From contig NC_092458.1 of NCBI RefSeq assembly GCF_047495875.1, positions 601,001 through 665,000 on the forward strand: a DNA stretch of 64,000 bases, written 5' to 3'. The translations under genes and the position numbers were made by a program. This DNA is from Pithys albifrons albifrons (Eukaryota; Chordata; Aves; Passeriformes; Thamnophilidae). Under the pieces are notes generated by a model, which did no database searches, had not been told where the DNA came from, and was given only the letters and a program-made list of their open reading frames with translations. Below are positions 1 through 9,283 of the stretch, piece after piece. How positions within the stretch are numbered: position 1 is the stretch's first letter; the number at the start of each line of letters is the position of its first letter.

Positions 1-525
1 AGGTGATTTTGAAGTTCTGCTCTGCTATTGTGAGACCCCACCTGGTGTCCAGCTCTGGGGTCCCAAACATAAGAAGGTTATGGACCAGAGGAGGCCATGA
101 AGATGATCCAAGGGCTGGAGCACCTCTCCTATGAAGACAGGCTGAGAGACCTGAGGCTGTTCAGTCTGGAGAAGACAATGCTCCAGGCAGACCTTATAGC
201 ACCTTCCAGTACCTGAAGGGAGCCTATTTGAAGGCTTTTAAAAGGCTTTTCACAAGGGGTAGTGGCTTTAAACTGACAGAGGGTACCCTTAGATTAAATA
301 CTCAGAAAGAAATTCTTTATTGTGACAGCAGTGAGGCACTGGAACAGGTTGCCCAGAGAAGTTGTGGCTCCCCCATCCCTGAAAGTGTTCAAGGCCAGGT
401 TGGAGTGGGCTCTGAGCAACCTGGTCTAGTGGAAGGTGTTCCTGCCTGTGACAGGGGTGTTGGGACAAGAGGAGCCTTAAGGCACCTTCCAACTCAAACC
501 ATTTTATGATTCTGTGGTTCTATGA
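1..525 (+). mobile_element. CR1 retroposon, 3' portion
   Basis: It starts at or before the window edge with text typical of the reverse-transcriptase end (gagaccccacctggtgtcca) and ends with the avian CR1 tail (gattctgtggttctatgat). Frames are broken by indels, so this is an older copy. The open frames at 228-509 on both strands belong to it. Confidence 0.88.
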
Positions 526-535
526 TAATGCAATG

Positions 536-2669
536 AACATCCATAGAAGGCCATACTGAACTACAGTCTGATTGCATTTAAAGTAAACAGACACATCTAT
601 TTGGTAAAGGTTTCCAACTGCAACTGAAGTCAAGCAGCTCACAAGACTCAGTACCTAAAAGGCTGAAAACCAGGGAGTGATACAATATTCTACATGATCA
701 CAAATTTATCTTGCTAAGCACTTGGATTTCAGGAATAATTCATAAGATTCTTGGAATCCTTGGGTTCTAAGAAAGTAAGTTGGACAAATTGCATAATAAC
801 TGTAGAAGATACATGGACAATAAAAATTGTACCACAAAATGATTAGGCAGTAATATTCGGCCTTCAGGAAAAAGAAAATAAATTTACTAATATTTGAACA
901 TGTTTTTCAATAATTTTATCATTACTGTCTAAGAAGATTCTTGAAGTTTTTTAAGTAATGATATAACAGGAGACCTGTGTAAAGCCAATGTGACATATGG
1001 AATTCTATTTTAAATACCCATGCAAGGGGTGGGGAATGTTCATCCTCTGGAGGTACTTATCTCAATCCTAACCATAGTGGAGGTTTAGGCTGGAAATTGA
1101 TTTTCTATCAGTGAACTGTGGTGAGATGAATCTTACCATTAGTAATTTTAGAAAATCGCATCTTACTTGTGTATAGTGGAAATTTAATATTGATTCATTG
1201 ATGCCAATAACTGTTGACATCTTGATACCAGCCTGGAAATTCTATTGCTCTGGTTTCAGCATGATTTTATGAGAGTCTTCAAAAGCCACAGACAGCTGTT
1301 AAAGAAGCCCTGATTTATATGAGAGATTTTCAGAATTATCCTTTATCTGAATTTCCTATAGAGATTCCTGGGTGAATGAGAACTATTTGTGATCTAATAG
1401 ATGACTCAGATGCTCTACAAGCATCTTTGCCCTGTGTTTAGAACATTGACAGTGTCTTAGGTCCTTCTGTTTACTAACACATGTTTCTAATAGAGCTTTC
1501 CTCTGTGCTGCCAGGGAAAACAGACTGGAGATGGCTTGCTGATTCTGCATCTTGTTTTACACTGGCCATGGCCCCAGGATAGATCTGAACAAGCCAGGGG
1601 GTATTTAATTTTAAACAAATTAGCCTCATTTATTAAATAGAGAAAACTAATGATGCTGTTCCAGTTTCCTTCCAGAAACCTGGGAGGATAGTCAGACCAG
1701 CAGACAGTCAAAGGAGTTTCAGATGAGGAAAGTCTGGCCTAGAAAAGTTGGAAGTCATTCAGATGTTGAGGTGTGGTGGGGATTTTTATCAGGTTATACT
1801 CTTCACTCTGATTACTATAATACAATAGTGAGAAGTTTGCTGTGAAGCTTTTTTATTCATCATCTGATATTGCCAGGGTGAATGCAGTGTGAATTGTGCA
1901 GCTTATTGACTGTAAAATAGCATGAATTTCTGCAGAACTAAAAGCACTTCCAATGTGGTCATATGATTTACTGATCAGAGAGAATGACAACACATAATCC
2001 ATACCAACTGTAAGGGATTCTGTCATCACAATGAAGTACACCTGTCCTGTTACAATAGTTTTCACTTTGGGGATGATTATAAAGTGAACAACAGAAAGAT
2101 CTTATGAAAACAGCCAAAGCTGAGGAAAGGAAGGAGCAGAGTCCATTATCTAATGTTGTTTCATGATGAGCTATCACAATGGTGGCAATAGTAAGCATTT
2201 GGATATAATGATCTGCAGCAGAGGAAGAGAGCCCAGCCAAAGTATTTCAGAGTTCAGGATTCTTTTAATGCTGAACTTGAATCCTCTATACACAAGTCAA
2301 GCCACAGTTAGAAACAGTTTTTTAAAGATTTAGTTAAATTGATGAAAATTTTGTATGGATTTATCTACATCAAATCAAATTAAAGGAGGCCAGTGTTCTC
2401 TGATGCTAATTCTTTTATGGAGTGGTAACTTTGAGAGTGGGGGCTGGAGCAAGCAGCAGAGACAGAAATCTTTAAAAATCAATTCTGTCATTAAAGAATC
2501 AGAATAGCTATGCTGGTGTGATCGCCATTCTCTATAAAAAAAAAAAAGCAGAGGGAGATTAATTCTTTGATGAGGTAATCCTCCTTTTTTTTTTCTTCTT
2601 TTTTTTTGTGTGTTTCAGTTGAGTACAACCATTAAACAGATTCAAATAGTGCTCCCAAAGAACTCCCTT
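536..2669. other. Intergenic, no recognisable gene
   Basis: AT-rich DNA without splice-supported frames or known repeats that I can recognise. The small - strand frames at 1487-2240 have no domain resemblance. A T-rich tract lies at about 2584-2610. Confidence 0.6.
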
Positions 2670-2792
2670 CTTGGTTGTAAAAATGCCAAGGTCATGGGTT
2701 CAATCCCCAGTGTGGGCCATTGACTTAAGAGTTGGACTCGATAATCCTTGTGGGTCCCTTCCAACTCTGAATAGTCTTTGATTCTGTGATTT
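2670..2792 (+). mobile_element. TguSINE1-like tRNA/CR1 SINE, 5'-truncated
   Basis: The tRNA B-box region (gggttcaatccccagtgtgg) is followed by a CR1-type 3' tail (gttggactcgataatccttg ... gattctgtgatt). The arrangement matches the songbird tRNA-Ile-derived SINE mobilised by CR1, as I recall it. The tRNA 5' half is mostly missing. A second copy lies at 37364-37497. Confidence 0.72.
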
Positions 2793-3099
2793 TACCCTGA
2801 TTGCTTGCAGTGCCAAATTCCCAAGCATTCATTCTTCAGTGATCTACTGATGGGTAGCTATAACTGGAAGCATTAAGAGGGACTGTGGCAGAGGACATGA
2901 AGTATCAAAGATGGAAAAAATCTTGTAAGAAATGGGCTCGTGGGGATGATGAAGAAGCAAGCCCAAATGCCCTAAAACCAGAAGTTTTACGTTTGTGTAA
3001 ATATATATTCTTTGTTCTTTTTTCCTTGAGTCACTGTCTCCTTCCCAGAATCCCCTTAGAGACACTTTTCTCACCAACCAGGACAGCCTGAGCTGACCT

Positions 3100-3500
3100 T
3101 GAAAAGTTTGTATAAGTTTTCCTTATTGGTCCCTGCTTCATCCTTTCCCATTGTTTGTAATCCTTGGTTCCTTATTGGTTTATTAAAGTTGTAACTTGAA
3201 TCCCACTAAAACCTTTAAATACTTCTACCCATGGTAACAAAGCTCTCTCTCTGGTTCCTCACTGGTGGTCTCTGTGTGTCTCTCCTTGGATGTCTCGGGG
3301 GCCACATGGCGGGGAACAGAGGGGGAGCACATCCCCTCCAGGTAATGGGTTAATTCCTGAGACCTGGGTGCCCCTCAACTGTCTCAAGGGACAAAAAGAC
3401 CCGTTAGCATCCTTACCCAGAGAGAGAAACAAAGGGTTTTCTCTCTCCTTGCTCCCTCTGGGTTTCTTGACCCATTAAAAATAAGCTTTTTGCCCTTTCT
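3100..3500 (+). mobile_element. Possible LTR fragment
   Basis: Features suggesting an LTR: a repeated 'ccttattggt' CCAAT-like motif, a TATA-like ctttaaatac, then a CT-rich R/U5-like stretch and an attaaaa polyadenylation-type signal near 3475. No clear TG...CA ends or target duplication were found, so this is tentative. Confidence 0.3.
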
Positions 3501-4194
3501 GTGCTTTGTAGTTCTGGTTTGTGCCATCCATACTTGCAGCTCTTCCTATTTGACTTTTAAAACATAAATATTTTGAGTCCCCATGCACTTTCAAGGGATG
3601 AAGTAGTGCATGGCAAAAAGTTTTGGGTTAATCAGAACTGATGTCTGAGGTTCTGAGTGCATGCTGTGTGTGCAGTTTCTCCTCCTCACTTCTGCTGCTT
3701 TAAAGCAAAGCACACCGTGGCCCAAACCATCCAAGCCTAAGTGCTGGGTTCTTGTCAGCTTCATTTAACCACTTAAATTACAGCACAGGAAGGATCAGAA
3801 CAGGAACACATCTTCCACCACTCAGCAAATGTGGGCCATGAATTATTAGTGTGGTCACTGGTACTGCAGACACTGAACTCCCACCAGCACTCAGTTGTGT
3901 TGGTGCCTGCTCTGGTTCTACGTAGCCCATGTCTGTGATTAACATTCATGCACAGAAGGAAAATCAGGCCATTTTTATTTCAATGTAATCCACCTTTACT
4001 ATACCCAGGGCAGGATGAGCACCCATGTCTGCATCTCCCTTCGCTCTCCGGGGCTGCTGCTGGAGTGGGACCCACAGCAGGAAGACCCAGGGCAAACAGG
4101 AGGGGCCATACTGGACAGCCCCGAGCCCAAGCCCCATGGCAGGCACTGGCTCAGGTGTGTCTTTACTGCTAAATACCATGCTAGGGTACACTGG

Positions 4195-4738
4195 GAGTGG
4201 GTCCAGCAGGTCGAGGGAGGTGATCCTCTCTCTCTACTTGGCCCTGCTGAGGCCACATCTGAAGTGCTGTGTCCAGTTCTGGGTTTCTCAGTGTGAGAGA
4301 GACAAGGAGCTGCTGGAGAGAGGCCAGCAGAGGCCACGAGGATGATGAGGGGTCTGAAGAGACTGCACGAGCTCGGGCCTGTTTAGTCTAGAGAAAAGAC
4401 TGAGAGGGCATCTCATGAGTGCATAGAAATATCTCAAAGGTGGGTTTCAGAAGATGGTTCCAGATCCTTTTCAGTGGTGCCCAGTGACAGGACAACCAGC
4501 AATGGCCATGAACTAAAACACATGAAGTTTCACCTCAGCATGGGAAGAACTTCTTTACATTGAGGGTGGTGGAGCACTGAAGAGCTGACCAGGAAGGTCA
4601 TGGAGTCTCCATCTCTGGAGACATTCCAAACCCATCTGGATGTGTTCCTGTGTCACCTGCTCCAGGTGACACTGCCTGGGCTGGACTGGATGGTCCCCAG
4701 AGGTCCCTTTCAACCCCAACAATTCTGAGACTCCATGA
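4195..4738 (+). mobile_element. CR1 retroposon, 3' portion
   Basis: It starts in the C-terminal reverse-transcriptase text (ggccacatctgaagtgctgt, tccagttctgggtt) and ends with the CR1 3' tail (caattctgagactccatga). Several frameshifts. It lies directly upstream of the CpG island. The overlapping frames at 3999-4764 are remains of this element or chance. Confidence 0.85.
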
Positions 4739-5108
4739 AATTCAGCCCTATGAGATGTGGCCACTTTGTTGCACTTCCAGAAAAAACAGCAGGTCTGGGG
4801 CGTTTATTTCCTCTCAGCACCTTCCCCACCTGGCGCCAGCCGTGCCCGCCGGCGCTGCCGCACCTGCTGGGCGTGTGGGTGGCTCCTCGGGCTGGGGACA
4901 CCACAGGGATCGCCACAGCCTGGGGCAGAAATCCCGGCCATGGGCATCGGCACCGCACAGCCCGGGGCAAGCGGACCCTGCCGAGTGAGCGGAGAGGGCT
5001 GGGCTGGGCCATGCCGGGCTGCCCGGGTCGGGCTGGAGCGGTCCGAGCCGACCCCCTCCGAACCGCTGGCCCCGCCGCTTCTCCTCTTTCGATTGGTGGC
5101 GGTTTGTG

Positions 5109-5470
5109 TATATATGGCCAGACTTTGCCAGACGAAGATTTGGGAAGGGCTCTACCCACCTGATGTGCCCTTCCAGCCTGCGCAGTGGATTTTTCAGGTG
5201 AGGCACAGCGTGTGCAGAACCGCCGACTTAAAGTCTTAAGGGTCCATTTGCCACGGCCAAGAGAGCTTGGACAGTGACAGGGAAGTCCTCGGGACTGTCA
5301 CAGCACTCGGTACTGACCGGGGCTGACCCTGCTGAATATCCAAGATGTGACGGCATCGGATGTCAGGAAGGCATTGAACTGCCAGGCATGTCCACACTGA
5401 GACTCGAGCTCAGGTCCTTGGGATTCAGAGTCCAGAGTGCTCTCCTTTATACCACGGGACCGCCCTTTCG
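5109..5470 (-). repeat. Left arm of inverted repeat: tRNA-like plus 5S-rRNA-like composite unit
   Basis: Read on the - strand, the unit starts with a tRNA-Gln-like segment (5395-5464) whose anticodon region reads ctctggactctgaatcc, i.e. Gln-CTG. A 5S-rRNA-like segment follows (about 5292-5360; gctgaccctgctgaatatcc on +). About 180 bp of body of unknown origin comes next. The same order and much of the same sequence recur on the + strand at about 5910-6262. The A-box is intact (tggtataaagg); the B-box has one mismatch (gctcgagtc). Unlike the right copy, no CR1-like tail is visible at its outer end. Confidence 0.75.
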
Positions 5471-5500
5471 GTGGGGCTTTGTCGCTCCGTTAATTCTCTC

Positions 5501-5526
5501 CCAATCAGCGCCGCGCGTCCGTTGCC
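5501..5526 (+). promoter_or_regulatory. CCAAT box plus X-box-like half-site
   Basis: CCAAT at 5501-5505 and GTTGCC at 5521-5526, 26-31 bp before the ATG. GTTGCC is the conserved half of the RFX X-box found in many ciliary gene promoters; the second half-site here is poor. The assignment to RFX/FOXJ1 control is inference. Confidence 0.4.
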
Positions 5527-5551
5527 GAGCGCCGGTTCCGCGGCCGCGGCC

Positions 5552-5709
5552 ATGGCGAACGGGCAGAGGGACGAGCACAGGGCGCTCCTCGCCCCGACCA
5601 GGCTGCCTCCGCTCGGGGACACGGACCCTGCGGCCGCATCACCTGCGCCGTGCAGGACCTGCGGGCGGGCAGCTGCCGCCTGCATGTGCCGCTGCCGCTC
5701 CGGCCGCAG
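5552..5709 (+). CDS. CFAP47: Probable first coding exon of CFAP47 (frame uncertain)
   Basis: An ATG in strong Kozak context (gcggccATGG) opens a 52-codon frame plus 2 nt, ending at a good donor (ccgcag|gtgagg). The 2-nt overhang fits the next verified exon at 9168, which needs 2 nt, so direct splicing is possible. However, the +2 frame at about 5638-5709 reads '..ITCAVQDLRAGSCRLHV..', which looks more like the first strand pair of an ASH domain ('..TVQN..'). That frame ends in phase 0 and would need one more exon before 9168. A 1-nt indel near 5635 would link the ATG frame to this reading. The exon lies in the CpG island, as expected for a ciliary gene promoter. I am fairly sure this is the gene's 5' end, less sure of the exact coding frame. 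Confidence 0.5.
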
Positions 5710-5909
5710 GTGAGGGCACCGCAGGGAGGCGGCGGGGGCCGCCCGCGGCGCTCCAGCCCGAGGTCACAGCGGCCGAGGGAAAGGACCTCTGATCTCCCCA
5801 GCCCGTTATTCTCCCCAGGTCGTGGGTGGTTTGGAGAGAGCTTTCTTGTTTGTTAAATCCGTAGTTTCGGTAGGAGGCAGCGGGGTTTCTTGCATGTCTT
5901 ACTACAGCA

Positions 5910-6335
5910 GCTAGGGGCGGTACCGTGGTGTAAAGGAGAGGACTCTCGAATCCCAAGGTCCTGAGTTCGAGTCTCAGTAGGTCATTTAAATGCCTCCCCG
6001 CCGCCTGATCCTGTCAGATCTCGGATGCTCAGCAGGGTCAGCCCCGGTTAGTACCGGGTGCTGTGACAGTCCCGAGGACTTCCCTGTCACTGACCAAGCT
6101 CGCTTGGCCGTGGCAAATGGACCTTAGGACTTAATCGGTGGGGCCAGTTCTGTGCACACTGTGCCTCACCTAAAAAATCCACTGCACAGGCTGGGAGGGC
6201 ACACCCACGTGGGGAGAGCCCTGCCCAACTCTTCGTTGGTGAGGTTTAGCCATAGATACATACATACTGCATAAACCATGAACAGGTGGACTCGATGGTC
6301 TGGGAGGGCTATCCCAGCCTTAGTGATTCTACGAT
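5910..6335 (+). repeat. Right arm of inverted repeat: tRNA-like + 5S-rRNA-like unit with CR1-like tail
   Basis: The order is: tRNA-like part at 5917-5983 with good A-box (tggtgtaaagg) and perfect B-box (gttcgagtc); 5S-rRNA-like part at about 6001-6070 (cagatctcggatgctcagca, then ggttagtaccgggtgctgt) lacking the internal stretch with the 5S C-box; a body to about 6262; and a tail at about 6283-6335 (ggactcgatggtc ... gtgattctacgat) resembling a CR1 3' end. This looks like a composite SINE mobilised by CR1. I do not recognise the family. Confidence 0.7.
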
Positions 6336-9167
6336 CAAGTCCCTTGTTGGTACCAAATTCTGCTTTGCCTTCCTGCCTGGCTTTCCTGTCTCCAGAACTT
6401 ATCCCTTAAGAAGCCCTTGAGTTCCTTGTTACTCCAGGGACCTATTCTGTAGAAATGGGTCATTTTGCTATTATGTGAACAATAACTCAATGAAGTGGTA
6501 GCTCTGTCACCTCATTTCTGGACTGTATTCTACGGGTTTTTTGAGTGGAGTACTTCCTTTGTGGCACTTGCTTGCTGAGAGCTTTCTCAGAAAAGTTTTA
6601 TCATGTTCTCTCAAGGAATTATGATTCCTCTTAATAGCATCTGACTCATTCTGGAAAAATCACTGCATAGCCAGACATTTTAAAGACCAATGCATCTTTA
6701 CAATTCTAACCAGTTTAGTCCTTGAGTTTTAACCTGTGTGGGTCCAGCAAAACCCAGCAGTTAGTATTTTATTGCTTTTTAATTATGTAACAATTGTCAG
6801 ATCACTGAAGTACCTTGAATAATTTCACTATGTGATTAGTCAGCTTTTCCTTTTGAGGGCAAGAGTGGCAGCTTGATTTTTCTTGCATTGTTGCTAAAGA
6901 CTTTTGGTGTGAGCTGGAAACAGTTGAGAGAGAGTGCTTGATTTGGTAGGGCTGTTTTGCAGGTTTTCACCAGTCTTATTATCAATTTTTCATGTGCTAC
7001 AGAAGTGGAAAGGCAGAGTCAATTTTAGAAAAGGTTACTGAATCACAGCTTAAGAGTTTCCACTTCTGTGATTTACTTGTGCCTTTTGCTCTGTTTTAAT
7101 GCTGTAGTAGATGAGATGACCAATATGACAGCTGGGGAACAAGATTCCATTCACATGCTGAGTTCCAGAGAGGGCAGTACAACACACCTTTCTCATTCCC
7201 GACCTTATGTCGCTATCTGTGATTACAAGGCTCTGAAGTGGACGACTCATCTGAAAAATTTTCTGAGGCATTACATTCCTAGAGTGCAAGAATTGAAAAA
7301 TAACCTTCCTTGAGCTGTCATAGTGCATGGCCAAGAAATACCTTTGAAGGAATTTAGCTCGCAAAGCATTTTCCATAGGCTTCATTGAAAGTTTCTAGTA
7401 CAATATATTTACTTTTCTTGTATAGAATGAATATCCTTGGGTGTTTAATTCTCTTTAGAGAAAAGGTAGATTTCACACCTCAAAATTAAAACATGGCTAT
7501 TCTTTAGAAATCAAGCCCAAAATCATGATGTACATAACAAATGTCCTTTAGCTGAGTATTTATACTGCTAGGAGAATTCCAAAGGAATAAAAGAATGTGC
7601 TCAGACAACAGAATCAGCAAGTAGTACATTGCATTTGAGTATTTCAAGCATAAATTAGAACACAAAACTTAGAGGCTAACGGGAAGATTGCCTTTCAGAA
7701 ATTAACATTATTTAAATGACATAAAGAGCAGAAGCCCATTGTGCATAGGATGGTATGAATTGTAAGGAGACTGAAACACCAGAGAAGTTCTAGACTTTAC
7801 TGTGTGACTTTGCAAGGGAGGGGAAAACTGCCTGCTGGATTTCCTGCTATGTCCTAGTGGATTACCTGGGTATTCTGTTCAATGAAAGATGCAGGAGGTG
7901 TTGAATATAAACAGATGTTTCCTGACAACAATAAATCTAGCTTTTTTTTTTTGAGGGGAAAGGGAGCTTTCTGTCAGCTGCTTCTGTTTTTTTCTTTCAT
8001 TTGCCCCTGAAATTGGAGGTGCTGTGGGCCTTTCAAGCAGATTTTCATGTACCATGAGACCTTGTGTTGATGTCAGTTGGGTGTTAGTGAGACCTAGAGG
8101 AAATTCTTACCCTGTCCCCTTTTGTTGCTGCTTTGAACTTTTTTTTAACCACATCCTGCTGGATTAGACCATCCCTTTCAAAAATTTACTAATTTATTCT
8201 TTTTGCATTACAATAAATTATTAAAGAGAATTGAAACCAGTGTTTAAAAATTCTCGAGAACAAATTCTTTTGGGGAATTTCTTGAATAAATTTTTTTCCT
8301 CTCTCCCTTCTTTTGTCCTCCTTGCCCTTTATGCAATAGTGTGTTTGAGCAGGACCTGCCTCATTCGACCAAGGATATTTTTCTTCCTTCTCCCTTTAGT
8401 CTTCTGTCCTGCATGTAATGTAGTGCAGATCATGAGATGTAATTGTTCCTGCATGTTCCTATTTGTGCTCAGAGGAGATAGACTGCTGTGTTGATATAAA
8501 ATTCCAATTGATTTGAAACAGTTTTATGTGAGATCAGAGGTGTGATTATATTAAAAATTGTGGTGTTTAAAAAAAAGGTTTTTGAAGCAAGAGTGATCTT
8601 TTCATTATGGCTAAACAGTATCCAATACACGGATGTCATGATGCTGAATGAGGCTAATAAATAATAGAAATACCTTGTGTTTTTTGTCATTACCCACTTC
8701 TGTCTGTTATAATAAGTTTTGTCAGAGTCACATAAAATATGTATCAAACACAGAGACTAAATGGACACTGGCACACCTGTTTGCTTTTAGTTCAGGCAGC
8801 TGATAATGAATTGTGGTGAATGTTAACTTTGGTCTTACTCTGTCATGCAACTCTCTTAAGATAGTTTTATTTGCAGTACTATAATAAAGTATTTAAAATT
8901 AAATAGAAATCTATACATTCCATTTTGACTGATGGTTTAAAGCTATATTGTTTTAAAGTTCCAGTAGTTAGTCATTAAACAAGATGGTAGGTAACTGCCT
9001 CTTTTTCACACCTTCACTGTGTATGCTGTAGTGCTGAAGTGAGTTACAAAAACCTTGGCAGGAGAACCAGGACAAAAGGAGAAGTCTCTTGCACTGGAGT
9101 GCCTGGAGTGCATTTTCTTTCAAAATGCAGAGGTTTTGGGAAATATAATGGTGTCTTTTGTCTACAG
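6336..9167. other. Probable first intron of CFAP47
   Basis: AT-rich sequence between the presumed first exon and the first verified exon. I searched it for one more small ASH-domain exon (phase 0 in, 2 nt out) and did not find a convincing one. The frames at 7050-7385 and 8231-8747 lack splice support and domain resemblance. Confidence 0.5.
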
Positions 9168-9283
9168 ATTAATTTCGTACTGTCGTCTGGAAATCGAGTC
9201 AGAGATGGATTTTGGTGAAATGATAGCAAGCAATAAAGTAATTAGTAAAGAGATTACAATTGTTAACCATGGATCATCTTCAG
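9168..9283 (+). CDS. CFAP47: CFAP47 verified exon 1
   Basis: Acceptor tttgtctacag, donor cag|gtaaat. The first base completes a codon begun in the preceding exon and the last base starts a new one. It encodes residues 1-38 of the verified chain and opens an ASH-type domain ('[11 protein letters not shown]', then 'KEITIVNHG'), the usual 'DFG ... I.N.G' signature of MSP/ASH beta strands. Confidence 0.9.

Larger units (their letters stand above)
4805..5800 (+). promoter_or_regulatory. CpG island / CFAP47 promoter region
   Basis: The stretch is strikingly rich in G, C and CpG (for example around 4830-5070 and 5505-5790), while the rest of the window is AT-rich. It covers the probable first exon. 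A CCAAT box lies at 5501-5505 (ccaatcagcg) and an inverted one at 5092-5096 (attgg). No TATA box suits the ATG at 5552, as expected for a CpG promoter. The middle (about 5109-5470) is occupied by one arm of an inverted repeat. Confidence 0.75.

Noticed and set aside
4710..5239. Long overlapping open frames on both strands in the GC-rich island
   Set aside because: High GC removes stop codons by chance; the frames are low-complexity Pro/Arg/Ala/Gly with no domain resemblance and no consistent splice sites.
5395..5464. Functional tRNA-Gln gene on the - strand
   Set aside because: The anticodon region is recognisable, but the acceptor-stem halves do not pair well and the B-box is altered; it is part of a composite repeat.
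5917..5983. Functional tRNA gene on the + strand
   Set aside because: A- and B-boxes are good, but the anticodon arm is scrambled and the acceptor stem does not close.
7050..7385. Frames on both strands (81 and 111 codons) in the first intron
   Set aside because: No ASH resemblance, no matching splice phase, and no homology I recognise.
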